From assembly GCF_022341425.1 (NCBI RefSeq), contig NZ_JABFUC010000012.1, positions 62,001 through 126,000 of the forward strand: DNA of 64,000 nt, written 5' to 3'. Origin of the DNA: Billgrantia campisalis. GTDB taxonomy: Bacteria; Pseudomonadota; Gammaproteobacteria; Pseudomonadales; Halomonadaceae. Each line of letters starts with the position of its first letter. Position 1 is the stretch's first letter. The translations under genes and the position numbers were made by a program. Below, piece by piece: positions 40,300 through 49,375 of this stretch. The notes beneath the pieces were generated by a model that was given only the letters and a program-made list of their open reading frames with translations, was not told the DNA's origin and searched no databases.

Positions 40300-40996
40300 G
40301 GCGGTGGCCGCGACGTCGGCGGGGCAGGGCGACGATCTGGCCCTGCTCGGCCTACTGCAGCTGGTCAGCCCGGCGCTGCCCATCGGTGCCTTCGCCTTCT
40401 CCCAGGGGCTGGAGAGCGCCTTCGAGCTGGGCTGGGTCACGGACGAGGCGAGCCTCGGCGACTGGCTGGAAGGGGTGCTCGAGGACGGCCTGACCCGCTG
40501 CGAGCTGCCGGCGCTGGCGCGCCTGCAGGCGGCTTGGGGGGCGGGCGACGGCGAGGCCGTGGTCGAGTGGGACGCCTGGCTCGCCGCCAACCGCGAGACC
40601 GCGGAGCTCGCCGCCGAGGATGCCCGGCTCGGCGCCTCGCTGGCGCGGCTGCTGGGCAGCCTCGAGCTGCTGCCCGAAGCGGGCACGCTACCGCCCGGCG
40701 CCGGCTACGTGACCCTGTTCGCCTGGACCGCGCAGGTCCGCGGCATTGCCCCGCGCCAGGCGCTGCTGGGCTTCGCCTGGGCCTGGTTGGAGAACCAGCT
40801 GGCCGTCGCCTGCAAGGCGCTGCCCCTGGGTCATACCGCCGCCCAGCGCCTGGTGGAGCGGCTGCGCCCGGCGCTGGTCGCCGCGGTGGACGAGGCGCTC
40901 TCGCTGCCCGATGACGAACTCGGCCCGGCACTGCCCGGCCTGGCCCTGGCCAGCGCCCTGCACGAGACCCAGTATTCGCGGCTGTTCAGGAGCTAG
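40271..40996 (+). CDS. ureF: Urease accessory protein UreF
   Basis: 241 residues from the ATG at 40271; an ATG six codons later (40289) is equally possible. It contains LLQLVSPALPIGAFAFSQGLE, the UreF opening motif, and LPLGHTAAQRLVERLRP near the end. It acts as activator of the UreG GTPase within the urease assembly complex. Its first codons overlap the His-rich tail of ureE in another frame. Confidence 0.93.
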   Translation: MSTSTAMPIEAVAATSAGQGDDLALLGLLQLVSPALPIGAFAFSQGLESAFELGWVTDEASLGDWLEGVLEDGLTRCELPALARLQAAWGAGDGEAVVEWDAWLAANRETAELAAEDARLGASLARLLGSLELLPEAGTLPPGAGYVTLFAWTAQVRGIAPRQALLGFAWAWLENQLAVACKALPLGHTAAQRLVERLRPALVAAVDEALSLPDDELGPALPGLALASALHETQYSRLFRS

Positions 40997-41085
40997 GGTC
41001 ACGGCAGGCGGGTGCGGTGAGGCCAGTGTGTCGCCACTGCCGGGAAGCATGACGAATATTGAAGCCAGTATGAGGAGAGAACGAC

Positions 41086-41721
41086 ATGACACATTGCCTA
41101 CGCGTTGGCGTCGGTGGCCCGGTGGGCTCCGGCAAGACGGCCCTGCTCAAGCAGCTCTGCCTGGCGCTGCGCGACCACTACGATATTGCCGTGGTCACCA
41201 ACGACATCTATACCCGCGAGGACGCCGACTTCCTGCTCAAGCACGAGGCGCTGGCGGCGGATCGCATCCTCGGGGTGGAGACCGGCGGCTGCCCGCACAC
41301 CGCCATCCGCGAGGACGCCTCCATGAACCTGGCGGCCATCGACGAGCTCCAGGCGCGTCACTCGGGCCTCGAGCTGGTGCTGGTGGAGTCCGGCGGCGAT
41401 AACCTCTCGGCCACCTTCAGCCCCGAGCTCTCGGACCTGACCCTCTACGTGATCGACGTCTCCGCCGGCGACAAGATCCCCCGCAAGGGCGGGCCGGGCA
41501 TCACCAAGTCGGACCTGCTGATCATCAACAAGATCGACATCGCCGAGCAGGTCCATGCCTCCCTCGAGGTGATGGAGCGCGACTCGAAGACGATGCGCGG
41601 CGAGCGCCCCTTCGTCTTCACCAACCTCTACGACGGCGTCGGGCTCGAGACCATCATTCGGTTCATCCTCGATCGCGGCATGTTGCCGGAGCGCCGGCCG
41701 CAAGCCCAAACCCCCGCCTGA
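41086..41721 (+). CDS. ureG: Urease accessory GTPase UreG
   Basis: 211 residues. P-loop [14 protein letters not shown], the metal-binding CPH in [15 protein letters not shown], and GTPase motifs ([19 protein letters not shown]) are intact. It couples GTP hydrolysis to nickel insertion. AGGAGAG precedes the ATG. Ninety bases separate it from ureF. Confidence 0.97.
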   Translation: MTHCLRVGVGGPVGSGKTALLKQLCLALRDHYDIAVVTNDIYTREDADFLLKHEALAADRILGVETGGCPHTAIREDASMNLAAIDELQARHSGLELVLVESGGDNLSATFSPELSDLTLYVIDVSAGDKIPRKGGPGITKSDLLIINKIDIAEQVHASLEVMERDSKTMRGERPFVFTNLYDGVGLETIIRFILDRGMLPERRPQAQTPA

Positions 41722-41765
41722 TTCCCATGAACGACACCGACCTGACCGGCAAGGAGACCGCCACC

Positions 41766-42410
41766 ATGTCCCATCTCTCGCCCTCGCTCGCGAAGCCCGC
41801 CGCGCGTTCCGCGCGTTCCGCCCGGGCCGCTGCACTCGCCGCCGCACTCGCCGCCGCCCCCGTCCTGCTGCTCGTCGCCGGGGCGGCCCTGGCCCACCCG
41901 GGCCATCATCACCATGAAGGCGGCTTCGCCGCTGGCCTCGCCCACCCGCTGCTGGGCCTCGACCACCTGCTGGCCATGCTCGCCGTGGGCCTCTGGAGCC
42001 TGCGTCAGTCCCGGGCGCTCGGCCTCGGCGCGCCGCTGCTCGCCGCCGGCGGCATGCTGCTCGGCGCCAGTCTCGCCTGGGGTGGAATGGCGCTACCCGG
42101 CGTGGAGTTTGGCATCGCCATGAGCGTGCTGCTGGCCGGGGTGCTGATCGCCGCACTGGTCAAGGTGCCCACCGCCCTTGGAGCCGGCATCATCGTGCTG
42201 TTCATGCTCTTCCACGGCCATGCCCACGGCAGCGAGATGCCCCACGCCGCTTCCATGCTGGCCTACCTGGCTGGCTTCACCCTGGCGACCCTGGCGATCA
42301 CCTTCGCCGGGCGGCTGCTAGGCGGTGTGCTGATGGCTCGCGAGAACCGCCTGCTGCGCGGCCTGGGTGTGGCCATTGCCGCGGCTGGGGCGCTCTTCGC
42401 CCTGGGATAG
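41766..42410 (+). CDS. ureJ: HupE/UreJ family nickel permease-like protein
   Basis: 214 residues from the ATG at 41766, which follows AAGGAG; an ATG at 41727 lacks a ribosome site. A signal-like N-terminus precedes AHPGHHHHEGGFAAGLAHPLLGLDHLLAMLAVGLW, the HupE/UreJ signature of metal-binding histidines, and about six spans with a second histidine cluster (LFHGHAHGSEMPHA). It probably supplies nickel for urease and closes the operon. Confidence 0.9.
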   Translation: MSHLSPSLAKPAARSARSARAAALAAALAAAPVLLLVAGAALAHPGHHHHEGGFAAGLAHPLLGLDHLLAMLAVGLWSLRQSRALGLGAPLLAAGGMLLGASLAWGGMALPGVEFGIAMSVLLAGVLIAALVKVPTALGAGIIVLFMLFHGHAHGSEMPHAASMLAYLAGFTLATLAITFAGRLLGGVLMARENRLLRGLGVAIAAAGALFALG

Positions 42411-42528
42411 GCCCGCATCGCCTTACCGTCCGCGCCCGGCTTCGGCCGGGCGCTGTCGTGTACGGGGTTTGACAGCCGGCAGGGGGCCGGCCAGATTGGC
42501 AGTAGTCACTCGAACAGGGAGAACCGGC

Positions 42529-42756
42529 ATGGACAAGCTATGGCTGGGACTGAAGATCGCCGTCACCCTGCTGGTGGTGGTCCTCTTCGTGCAGAATATC
42601 ATGGTGGTGGAAGTACGCGTCCTGGCCTGGAGCCTGTCGCTGCCGCTGGCGCTGCTGCTGGTGGGGGTCTACGTGCTCGGCATGGTCAGCGGCAAGAGCC
42701 TGATGGGGCTGGTGCGGCGCCTGCGCGCTTCGCGTTCCCAGGAAGGGCCTCGTTGA
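42529..42756 (+). CDS. LapA (DUF1049) domain membrane protein
   Basis: 75 residues. Two hydrophobic spans (LGLKIAVTLLVVVLFVQNI, LPLALLLVGVYVLGMVSG) with the VQN motif and a basic C-terminus (RRLRASRSQEGPR) match the LapA/YciS family, which in E. coli works with LapB in lipopolysaccharide assembly. An AGGGAGAA site precedes the ATG. No lapB is adjacent; it converges with the BrkB-like gene, 24 bases away. Confidence 0.8.
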   Translation: MDKLWLGLKIAVTLLVVVLFVQNIMVVEVRVLAWSLSLPLALLLVGVYVLGMVSGKSLMGLVRRLRASRSQEGPR

Positions 42757-42780
42757 GCGAGCCCCGCGGCGAGCCGGCGG

Positions 42781-43710
42781 TCAATCCACATGGGTGACCG
42801 CCTCACGACGCGGATCCACGTGCCAAGGCAGACCGATACGCGCATTGCGCTCCAGCTCGGCGATCACCTGGGCACCCAGCAACAGGATGATCGCGCCGAC
42901 CTCCAGGCTCAGCAGCACCACGATCAGGGTGGCCAGGGAGCCATACACCACGTTCACGAATGACAGGTTGACGAAGTAGAACACCAGCAGCAGGCGCACC
43001 CCCTCCCACAGCAGCGCCGCCACGAAGCCGCCGACCACGGCGCGTCGCAGGGCGATGTGCGCCACCGGCAGCACCTTGTAGATGGCGCTGAACAGCAGAA
43101 AGATCCCAATGAAGCTGAACAGGTTGAGGGCCGGCTCCGAGAGCCCGGCCAGCGGCATCGGCTGCTCGAACAGCGCCAGCCACAGGGTGTTCATGGCGTC
43201 GGCCAGGGTCGCCAGCAGGGTCAGGGCCAGCAGCCCCGTGCCCAGCACCAGCATGAAGGCGTAGGGCAGCAGCACCGAGACCCACACGCTGCGGCGAGTG
43301 TGGTCGTCCGTGCCGTGGAAGATGATCGCCAGGGCGTCTTCGAGCATGCGAAACACGAAGGAGCTGAACACCAGTAGCACCAGAATGCCGAACAGGCCGA
43401 TCACCTCGCGGCCCTCGAGCAGGGCGAGCACGGCGTCCAGCAGCACTTCGGCATGGGCCGGCGCCAGGTGCTGCGCCTGGACCCCGAGCACCTCGAGCAG
43501 CAGCTGCTCGTCGACCACCTGGGTCAGCAGCACGACCAGCAGCGCGAACAGCGGCACGATGGAAAGCAGCACGTTGTAGCCGACCCCGCCGGCCAGCAGG
43601 ATGCCGCGGTTGCGCAGGAAGGCGCCCAGCACCCGCCACAGGAAGCGCAGCACCCGGGGCAGCAGGGTGAAGAGGGCAGCGCGCACGGCGGGGAGGCGAG
43701 GTGGCGTCAT
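42781..43710 (-). CDS. YihY/BrkB family membrane protein
   Basis: 309 residues with six predicted spans. Conserved features include LLAGGVGYNVLLSIVPLFALLVV, LFSAIYKVLPV and GGFVAALLWEGVRLLLVFYFVNLS. Family members were once called ribonuclease BN in error; they are inner membrane proteins of unresolved function. The 275 bases upstream (43711-43985) hold no convincing gene, only a weak frame with no recognised similarity. Confidence 0.85.
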   Translation of the reverse strand: MTPPRLPAVRAALFTLLPRVLRFLWRVLGAFLRNRGILLAGGVGYNVLLSIVPLFALLVVLLTQVVDEQLLLEVLGVQAQHLAPAHAEVLLDAVLALLEGREVIGLFGILVLLVFSSFVFRMLEDALAIIFHGTDDHTRRSVWVSVLLPYAFMLVLGTGLLALTLLATLADAMNTLWLALFEQPMPLAGLSEPALNLFSFIGIFLLFSAIYKVLPVAHIALRRAVVGGFVAALLWEGVRLLLVFYFVNLSFVNVVYGSLATLIVVLLSLEVGAIILLLGAQVIAELERNARIGLPWHVDPRREAVTHVD

Positions 43711-43985
43711 GGGCGAGCCTTAGGAGACGATTCCCCTTCATAGTCGAGGGGGGCGCGGTGATCGTCAACTGCTTCCAGTCAGGGCGCGATGGTGTAGGTC
43801 AACGTTATATCGCGATCCGATTGGAAAAGCATGAGGGCGCCGTCATCGACGTTGATCTCGCCCCCATCAGAACTGGTGGTGACCTAGCGGCCATTATGGT
43901 TTGTTCAATTTATGGACTAGGGCCGCCATTTTTCGGGACAATTCTAACCAACGGAGTGATTTTCTTCATCGCGAACGTGTCGCCT

Positions 43986-45719
43986 CTACACCCTGCCTAC
44001 CTTCACCCCGTAATCTGAGGGGTTGACGATATCCTCCAGCTTTCCGATCTGCGAAAAGTCGCCTTTTTTGATCACGCTGTTGATGTTTGTGCCAGGAAAT
44101 CGCAGGTTCTTGATAACATGAACCTGGCTCGGCATACCCTTACCGTCAATATCCATGACCCAGGCGAGAAAGCCGCCCGAGAACTTGGCCAGGCTACCGA
44201 TCGGATACAGGCCATACACCTGTATATATTCCACCAATACTGTCTTGTCATATGCCGTGTCTGCCCCATGAATCCTGCGGTAGGCCTCGAGCGGCGAGTG
44301 TGGCGGTATGCCGTTACGCGCATGCATTAGCTTGTTGATCGCTTTTATCACCGAGACCAATCGAATCAGCTCCGAGAGATGATGGTCGCGCTTGCCCGCC
44401 GGGTAGCCGGAGCCGTCCAGGCGCTCGTTGGCATTCTCGATCACGTCACGGCAGGTGGGGCTGGGCTCCCAGCCAAGCTCGTGCAGTTTGTCGCATAGCA
44501 CTACCACATGGCCTCTTAGAATAGTCTTCTGCGCCGGGTTCATGCTCACCTTGAGCGACGGCAATTGCGCGCTGATCAACAGTGGCTTACCCAGCGTATG
44601 CAGTAAGGCGCCCAGCACAGCCTCACGCACTTGGGGGGTATGCGGGTCACGGATCAGCAGCAGGTCGGTCAACTGACCGGCTACCTGAACAGCATGCCTG
44701 ACCCAGTCCGGGTCGTCGCGCAGGAACGCCAGGGCATACAAAAAGGCCTTGCGGTCCTGCTTCACCAGGTAGAGCAGGGTATCGACACAGTCGTAGAAAA
44801 TCTCACTGGGAAACAGGTGGCGGGTCTTCATGTACATCAGGCCCACCTGGAGCTGATGAGCCACATTTATCACACCGCGCTCCATCGGCGACTGGCGAGC
44901 GCGCTTCTCACGCTCCTGGGCTTCTCGCTGTAGGATCTTCTTCTCCTTGGTGCCTGGGATGAATAGGGAGGAGTGATCAGTGCACTTGTCGTTGGAACCA
45001 GCACGGTAGGAGGCCTCTCTTTCCGACTCATTCACGTACTGGAACAGTGCTTCTCTCTGGGGTGTGGTCAGGTTGAAGAACTGAACGCCAACCGCCGCGT
45101 AGCCATGGTTGCCAAAGGGGCGGATATGGCGAATTTTGCCTTCTGCAAAGAAACTCTCCCCGTTGGGAAACTCTAGCGTGAGCCCTGGGATCTCCTGATC
45201 AAGGCTCATCGAGAAGCTCTCCGCCAGGTCGATATCTACCATGCAGCCTCCGACCGAAAGGTTGCGCAGTCTGCCTGGCACGTTGAGTTCATGCAGGTAA
45301 ACTTCAAGGGTGACCCGGGCCTGCATACCGAGGATGAATGGAATGCGGATTGCCCCCCGGTTCTCCTTGACGAAGACCGATTCCGGGAGTTGGCACTCCA
45401 GGCGATATAGGGTGCTGTCCGTCTTGAGCAGCTTGGCTACGACATTGCTGAGGCTGTAGGTCTCGCGCTCTATGGCCTGTGATCCCTTCAACGCCTCCAG
45501 GTCGAAGTTCAGCGTACCACTGTCCAGGTACCGCTCGATATCCGATCCGGCATACTCCACTTCAAGCACCAAGCGGCCGGTGCTCAGGTCTAGTTCCACC
45601 ACCTCCGCCTTCAGGGAATAGGGCATGTCCTTGGCATATACAGACAACTCATTCGTATGCTGTAGCAACGAACGAATCACTTTTGCCGAGGTGTTTTCAT
45701 GTAAGGCGGGGACAGCCAT
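43986..45719 (-). CDS. PilZ domain protein with degenerate HD-GYP-like domain
   Basis: 577 residues. An N-terminal YcgR-like segment (about 10-110) is followed by a PilZ domain with both c-di-GMP motifs: RGAIR (Arg121 and Arg125) and NLSVGGC (residues 153-159). The C-terminal half resembles HD-GYP: NANERLDGSGYPAG is close to the HHERxDGSGYP motif but with Asn for the first His, and the HD pair reads LLHTLGK instead of a His-Asp. It may therefore bind c-di-GMP without degrading it. The GC content is lower than in neighbouring genes. It starts next to an AT-rich block. Confidence 0.8.
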   Translation of the reverse strand: MAVPALHENTSAKVIRSLLQHTNELSVYAKDMPYSLKAEVVELDLSTGRLVLEVEYAGSDIERYLDSGTLNFDLEALKGSQAIERETYSLSNVVAKLLKTDSTLYRLECQLPESVFVKENRGAIRIPFILGMQARVTLEVYLHELNVPGRLRNLSVGGCMVDIDLAESFSMSLDQEIPGLTLEFPNGESFFAEGKIRHIRPFGNHGYAAVGVQFFNLTTPQREALFQYVNESEREASYRAGSNDKCTDHSSLFIPGTKEKKILQREAQEREKRARQSPMERGVINVAHQLQVGLMYMKTRHLFPSEIFYDCVDTLLYLVKQDRKAFLYALAFLRDDPDWVRHAVQVAGQLTDLLLIRDPHTPQVREAVLGALLHTLGKPLLISAQLPSLKVSMNPAQKTILRGHVVVLCDKLHELGWEPSPTCRDVIENANERLDGSGYPAGKRDHHLSELIRLVSVIKAINKLMHARNGIPPHSPLEAYRRIHGADTAYDKTVLVEYIQVYGLYPIGSLAKFSGGFLAWVMDIDGKGMPSQVHVIKNLRFPGTNINSVIKKGDFSQIGKLEDIVNPSDYGVKVGRV

Positions 45720-45957
45720 TTAAGACACCTACCCATGTGCATCGGTTATCTGATTACTGCCAATAATATAGATTTTTTATAAAAGTATAGATTATAAGCT
45801 TGTTGGCTATAATATGTTTTGGTGGAAGTTTACGTCCATGGATTGCGCCGCAATCCATGGAAGCACAGTGACCTGCCCACACATGGCAGACTAGTCATCA
45901 CTTAAGCCGCTTGCCAGTGCGCTGGGTAATACCCAGCTGCGCTGATCTGAAGCATAG
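45720..45957. other. AT-rich intergenic block at edge of a rearranged region
   Basis: This 238-base stretch, especially 45755-45825, is far richer in A and T than the rest of the window (for example ATAATATAGATTTTTTATAA). It probably holds the promoter of the PilZ gene (a TATAAT-like box is visible near 45810). A short inverted repeat around ATGGATTGCG (45837-45860) follows. It marks the junction with transposase and EAL remnants. Confidence 0.5.
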
Positions 45958-45965
45958 GTGACCCC

Positions 45966-46226
45966 ATGGCAGGACGCTACGAGATCTCCGACAACGGCTG
46001 GACCCTCATCAAGGAGATCGTTTCGCCGCCACTGCGATGACCGCCAAGTGCTGAGCGGCATCCTCTGGATCCATTACTCAAGCGCCAAGTGGGGCGATCT
46101 GCCAGAACGCTATGGCCCGTGGAAGACTGTCTATGACCGCTTCCGCCAGTGGCGCGATGACGGCACCTTTGAAGCTATCCTTGCACGCCTCCAACTCCGC
46201 CTACGAGAAGATGGCCAGCAGCTTCA
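45966..46226 (+). pseudogene. IS5-family transposase remnant
   Basis: A frame starting at 45966 gives MAGRYEISDNGWTLIKEIVSPP and stops. A second frame from about 46030 continues HCDDRQVLSGILWIHYSSAKWGDLPERYGPWKTVYDRFRQ and FEAILARLQLRLREDGQ, split here, which matches the N-terminal third of IS5/IS427-type transposases. The gene is frameshifted and cut off after the REDGQ position; no catalytic DDE residues remain. No clear terminal inverted repeats were found. Confidence 0.8.
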
Positions 46227-46293
46227 GGGTAATGGTATGCCTGGCGAGCATAGACCGCTGCCTACGTGCAGACGTTTTGGACGAAGCCTACAT

Positions 46294-46715
46294 AGTCTTC
46301 TCATGGACCTCGTCAAGAGTGCTAACCTGAGTCCCAAACGCTTGGGAGTTGAAGTTGCCGGAAGTGCTTTTATCGGTGATATCGAGGCCGCAAATGATGC
46401 CATTCAGCGTATCCGTGATCTCGGGATCGGTGTGAGTGTCGACGATTTTGGTAGAGGGCTTTCTCCATTCAAGTGCCTGCGGAAATTGCCAATCGCGGTC
46501 CTCAAAATAGATCGCGTTTTGTCACGAATTTGGAGAGTGATAAGCGAGCGAGAAAGTTGATGGGCTGTATGATCGATATCGGCCATGCCTTGGGTCTTGG
46601 ATTCAGGGTCTTATTGTGATTGCAGGAGGGGTCGAAACTTTCCAGCAGGAGAAGATTCTGCGTGAGCTAGGATGTGACTAGGCTCAGGATTGTATTAGTT
46701 GCCGGCTCTTCCCGC
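46294..46715 (+). pseudogene. Decayed EAL-domain gene fragment
   Basis: After the transposase remnant the sequence becomes LSPKRLGVEVAGSAFIGDIEAANDAI, LGIGVSVDDFGRGLSPFKCL and LPIAVLKIDRVLSR, the C-terminal half of an EAL phosphodiesterase. A frameshift near 46550 is followed by MIDIGHALGLGFRV and, in another frame, VIAGGVETFQQEKILRELGCD, then TAG where CAG (Gln of DQAQGY) is expected. The EAL motif itself is absent. It is non-functional. Confidence 0.8.
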
Positions 46716-46902
46716 TACGGAATATTTTTCCTGGTGTGAGAGGTATAAAATGTGACTCTGAATCCTCGACCCGCCCCTGCTCGATGGCAGCACCCACCAA
46801 CGTGGCTCGATCCGCCAGGCGTGATAGCGAGCTATCCTGCAGGTCCGTGGATCGAGCGGCCTCGGCCGCCTGCAGATGGCAAGTCGATGCCAGGGCCAGC
46901 AT
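46684..46902 (-). CDS. Possible orphan secreted peptide (uncertain)
   Basis: A 72-codon frame starts MLALASTCHLQAAEAARSTD and would give a short signal-like stretch followed by a polar segment. The same frame extends upstream with basic residues (RPLRRWLSRLLI) but has no usual start codon there. It may be the surviving N-terminus of a sensor-type gene destroyed by the rearrangement that left the EAL fragment. Little supports expression. Confidence 0.22.
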   Translation of the reverse strand: MLALASTCHLQAAEAARSTDLQDSSLSRLADRATLVGAAIEQGRVEDSESHFIPLTPGKIFRSGKSRQLIQS

Positions 46903-46971
46903 AATGAGCAGGCGACTCAGCCATCGACGCAGTGGGCGAGGGCTCCCCTTAATCCTCGACAGTGAGACAAC

Positions 46972-47646
46972 ATGGCCAAATTCGAGCAGATCGGCACGGC
47001 TAGCATACCCGGACAGGGCGGCGAGCTGCGCCTGCTGCAGCGCAATCAGGAGTTTTCCATCCGTATCGCCGGCAAGACCGGCGAGCTGATGAACACCCGC
47101 CTGCACGGTTCCGAGGATGCCCTGGCGGAACTCGCCTGTGAGCGCATCGCCGCGCGTCCCGAAGCGCGGGTATTGATCGGCGGGCTGGGCATGGGCTTTA
47201 CCTTGGCGGCGGCGCTCAGGACGCTTGGCGCCGATGCCGAAGCGGTCGTCGCCGAGCTGGTCCCGGGCGTGGTGGAGTGGAACCGGGGAGCGCTGGGGGC
47301 GGCGGCCGGCTATCCGCTGAACGATCCGCGCACCCGGGTCAGCCTGGGCGACGTGGGCGAGGTGCTGCGCCGCGAGCCGGGCGGCTTCGATGCCATCATG
47401 CTCGACGTGGACAACGGCCCCGAAGGGCTGACGCGCAAGGAGAACGATCGGCTCTATTCGCCCGAGGGGTTGGCGGTGGCCCAGGAGGCGCTGCGCCCCG
47501 ACGGGGTGCTGGCGGTATGGTCGGCGGGCCGGGACGCCGGGTTCAGCGAGCGCCTGCGCCGGGTCGGCTTTCTGGTCGAGGAAGTCACGGTGCGCGCCCA
47601 CCGCCCCGGCAAGGGGGCGAAACACTGCATCTGGCTGGCCTTCTGA
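46972..47646 (+). CDS. Spermidine synthase-like methyltransferase-fold protein
   Basis: 224 residues. A Rossmann-type SAM-binding core is visible: VLIGGLGMGFTLAAALRTLG (motif I, about 70-90), VAELVPGVVEWNRG (motif post-I) and FDAIMLDVDNGPEGL (motif II). Related proteins are annotated as spermine/spermidine synthases but lack the full polyamine-site motifs, so the substrate is unknown. It is two bases upstream of the DUF2459 lipoprotein gene, so they are likely co-transcribed. Confidence 0.78.
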   Translation: MAKFEQIGTASIPGQGGELRLLQRNQEFSIRIAGKTGELMNTRLHGSEDALAELACERIAARPEARVLIGGLGMGFTLAAALRTLGADAEAVVAELVPGVVEWNRGALGAAAGYPLNDPRTRVSLGDVGEVLRREPGGFDAIMLDVDNGPEGLTRKENDRLYSPEGLAVAQEALRPDGVLAVWSAGRDAGFSERLRRVGFLVEEVTVRAHRPGKGAKHCIWLAF

Positions 47647-47647
47647 C

Positions 47648-48250
47648 ATGTTGCTGACGGCGTCTCTTCGCTGCCTGGCGCTGCTGCTTGCCGGTATGCT
47701 CCTGGCCGGCTGCGCGGGACGGGTGATACCGCCGCCGACGCCTGCCGAGCCGGTGGAGGTCTACCTGCTCGACCACGGCCGCCACGCCAGTCTGGTGCTG
47801 CCGCGCCAGCAGGGCGGCCTGGTGCGCTACAGCTACGGCGAGTGGGCCTGGTACGTGGAGGGACGTCGGCATGCGCTGGCCGCGGTTTCGGCGCTGTTCT
47901 GGCCGACGCCCAGCGGGCTGGGGCGTGGCGTGAGTGAGGAGGCGACCGGGCGCGCCGATTTAGGGCGGCTGGCCCCGGAAGGCGTGATGCGCGTCTATCC
48001 GCTCCAGGCCGATGCCCGGCGGGTCATGGCGCTGGAGCGCGAACTGGACGCCCACTTCGAGCGCGATGGCATCGAGCCGGTCTACAGCGAGGAGTTTGGC
48101 CTCGAGTTCGTGCCTTATCCCAGGGCCTATTGGTTCACCTACCAGTCCAACCTGGCCGTGGCCCGCTGGCTGCGGCGCCTGGGCATCGAGGTCAGGGGCA
48201 TTCCGTGGCTTTCCAACTGGCGTATCGACGCCGCCGGTGGGCAGCGCTGA
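47648..48250 (+). CDS. DUF2459 family lipoprotein
   Basis: 200 residues. A signal peptide ends in the lipobox LLAGC (Cys at about 18), so it should be lipid-anchored. The mature part has VYLLDHGRHASLVLP, YSYGEWAWYVEGRRH and YWFTYQSNLAVARWLRRLGIEVRG, split, as in DUF2459/TIGR02117 proteins. The family is often found near urease regions, as loosely here. Function unknown. Confidence 0.75.
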   Translation: MLLTASLRCLALLLAGMLLAGCAGRVIPPPTPAEPVEVYLLDHGRHASLVLPRQQGGLVRYSYGEWAWYVEGRRHALAAVSALFWPTPSGLGRGVSEEATGRADLGRLAPEGVMRVYPLQADARRVMALERELDAHFERDGIEPVYSEEFGLEFVPYPRAYWFTYQSNLAVARWLRRLGIEVRGIPWLSNWRIDAAGGQR

Positions 48251-48316
48251 ACGGCGCGCTCGCTTTTTTCCATTGATTGAGCCGTGATCCGTTCATGGCC
48301 GCGACAAGGTAGGACT

Positions 48317-48730
48317 ATGCTGGAACTCTCGCGTCAGGTGCGCATTCCCGATCATGAAATCGAGATGGAGGCGGTGCGGGCTCAGGGGGCCGGCGGGCAG
48401 AACGTCAACAAGGTGGCGACGGCGATTCACCTGCGCTTCGATATCCGGGCCTCCAGCCTGCCCGAAGGGTTCAAGGAGAAGTTGCTGGCGCTTAGCGACC
48501 AGCGCATCACCCGTGACGGCGTGGTGATCATCAAGGCGCAGTCTCATCGCACTCAGGAGCGTAACCGGGCGGAGGCGCTGGCGCGGCTCAAGGCGCTGAT
48601 CAAGGGCGTGATGTATGCGCCGAAGAAGCGTATCGCCACCAAGCCGAGCAAGGGGGCCAAGCAGCGTCGGCTGGACAGCAAGAAGAAGCGTGGCCAGCAC
48701 AAGGCGCTGCGCGGCAAGGTCGATACCTGA
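48317..48730 (+). CDS. arfB: Alternative ribosome-rescue factor ArfB (peptidyl-tRNA hydrolase)
   Basis: 137 residues from the ATG at 48317, which follows AAGGTAGG. It has the GGQ release-factor motif (AQGAGGQNVNKVAT) and the long basic C-terminal tail (KKRIATKPSKGAKQRRLDSKKKRGQ) that enters the empty mRNA channel. It frees stalled ribosomes lacking a stop codon by hydrolysing the peptidyl-tRNA. Confidence 0.93.
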   Translation: MLELSRQVRIPDHEIEMEAVRAQGAGGQNVNKVATAIHLRFDIRASSLPEGFKEKLLALSDQRITRDGVVIIKAQSHRTQERNRAEALARLKALIKGVMYAPKKRIATKPSKGAKQRRLDSKKKRGQHKALRGKVDT

Positions 48731-48824
48731 ACGACGTCCAAAGGCGGCAAGCGCTCCTGTAACCCCATCTTATTGAACTGATTGGCGCCGGCCATACTGG
48801 TGACCTCTGATCATCGGAGGGCGC

Positions 48825-49040
48825 CATGAATGAACTGAGCTCGACGCAGGCCTATTGGCTGGACCACCTTTTTCATGCCTCGTCCAGGCAATTGGCGTTG
48901 AGCGAGTATGCCGAGGAGCTGGGGCTGGCCTGACGGCACTGCTGTCGTGGGAGCGGCACCTGGCTGTGCAGGATGTGCCGGTGCCACCACGTCCTCGACC
49001 GATGCGCTTCGTCGCCGTGGAGGGGGGGCACTTCAACGCT
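48825..49040 (+). pseudogene. IS66-type accessory protein (TnpA-like) remnant
   Basis: A 35-codon frame (MNELSSTQAYWLDHLFHASS, then LSEYAEELGLA) resembles the start of IS66 OrfA/TnpA proteins and stops at TGA. In another frame the sequence goes on with SWERHLAVQDVPVPP and RPMRFVAVEGG, similar to the middle of the same protein. It is broken by at least one frameshift. From 49041 to 49375 no gene is seen. Confidence 0.5.
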
Positions 49041-49375
49041 GCCAACACTCAGCGAAGCGGACGAACTCGGATCATTGTTCCCTGGCGGTAGTGAGGACAC
49101 CCTACCGACCTGAAGCAGGTCGGATCAGTAGGGGGTCGTAGAGCCCTAACCAAGTCGAAGTAAAGTTCTGGTAGGCTATGCTGTAATAGAATGGTACCCG
49201 AGTGACGCCGTGCTGCCGTCAAAGGGCTGCAGGCTGGCATGGAGGTGCCCCTCACTTGCGGCCCCGGATCCGTCATCGGGTTTAGGGGGGCTCTCACGGC
49301 AATTTTTGCTCGATGGAGCTTCTGTGGCGCAGAGATCAAGCATCCAGCCATCCGCCGACCGTACAAGAGTCATTC

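Noticed and set aside
43701..44018. A possible 105-residue protein on the plus strand
   Set aside because: It begins inside the BrkB gene's 5' region, lacks a ribosome site, ends inside the PilZ gene and resembles nothing recognised.
46684..47649. A 321-codon minus-strand frame across the spermidine synthase-like gene
   Set aside because: Its upstream two-thirds are antisense to a well-supported gene; only the last 72 codons outside that gene were kept, at low confidence.
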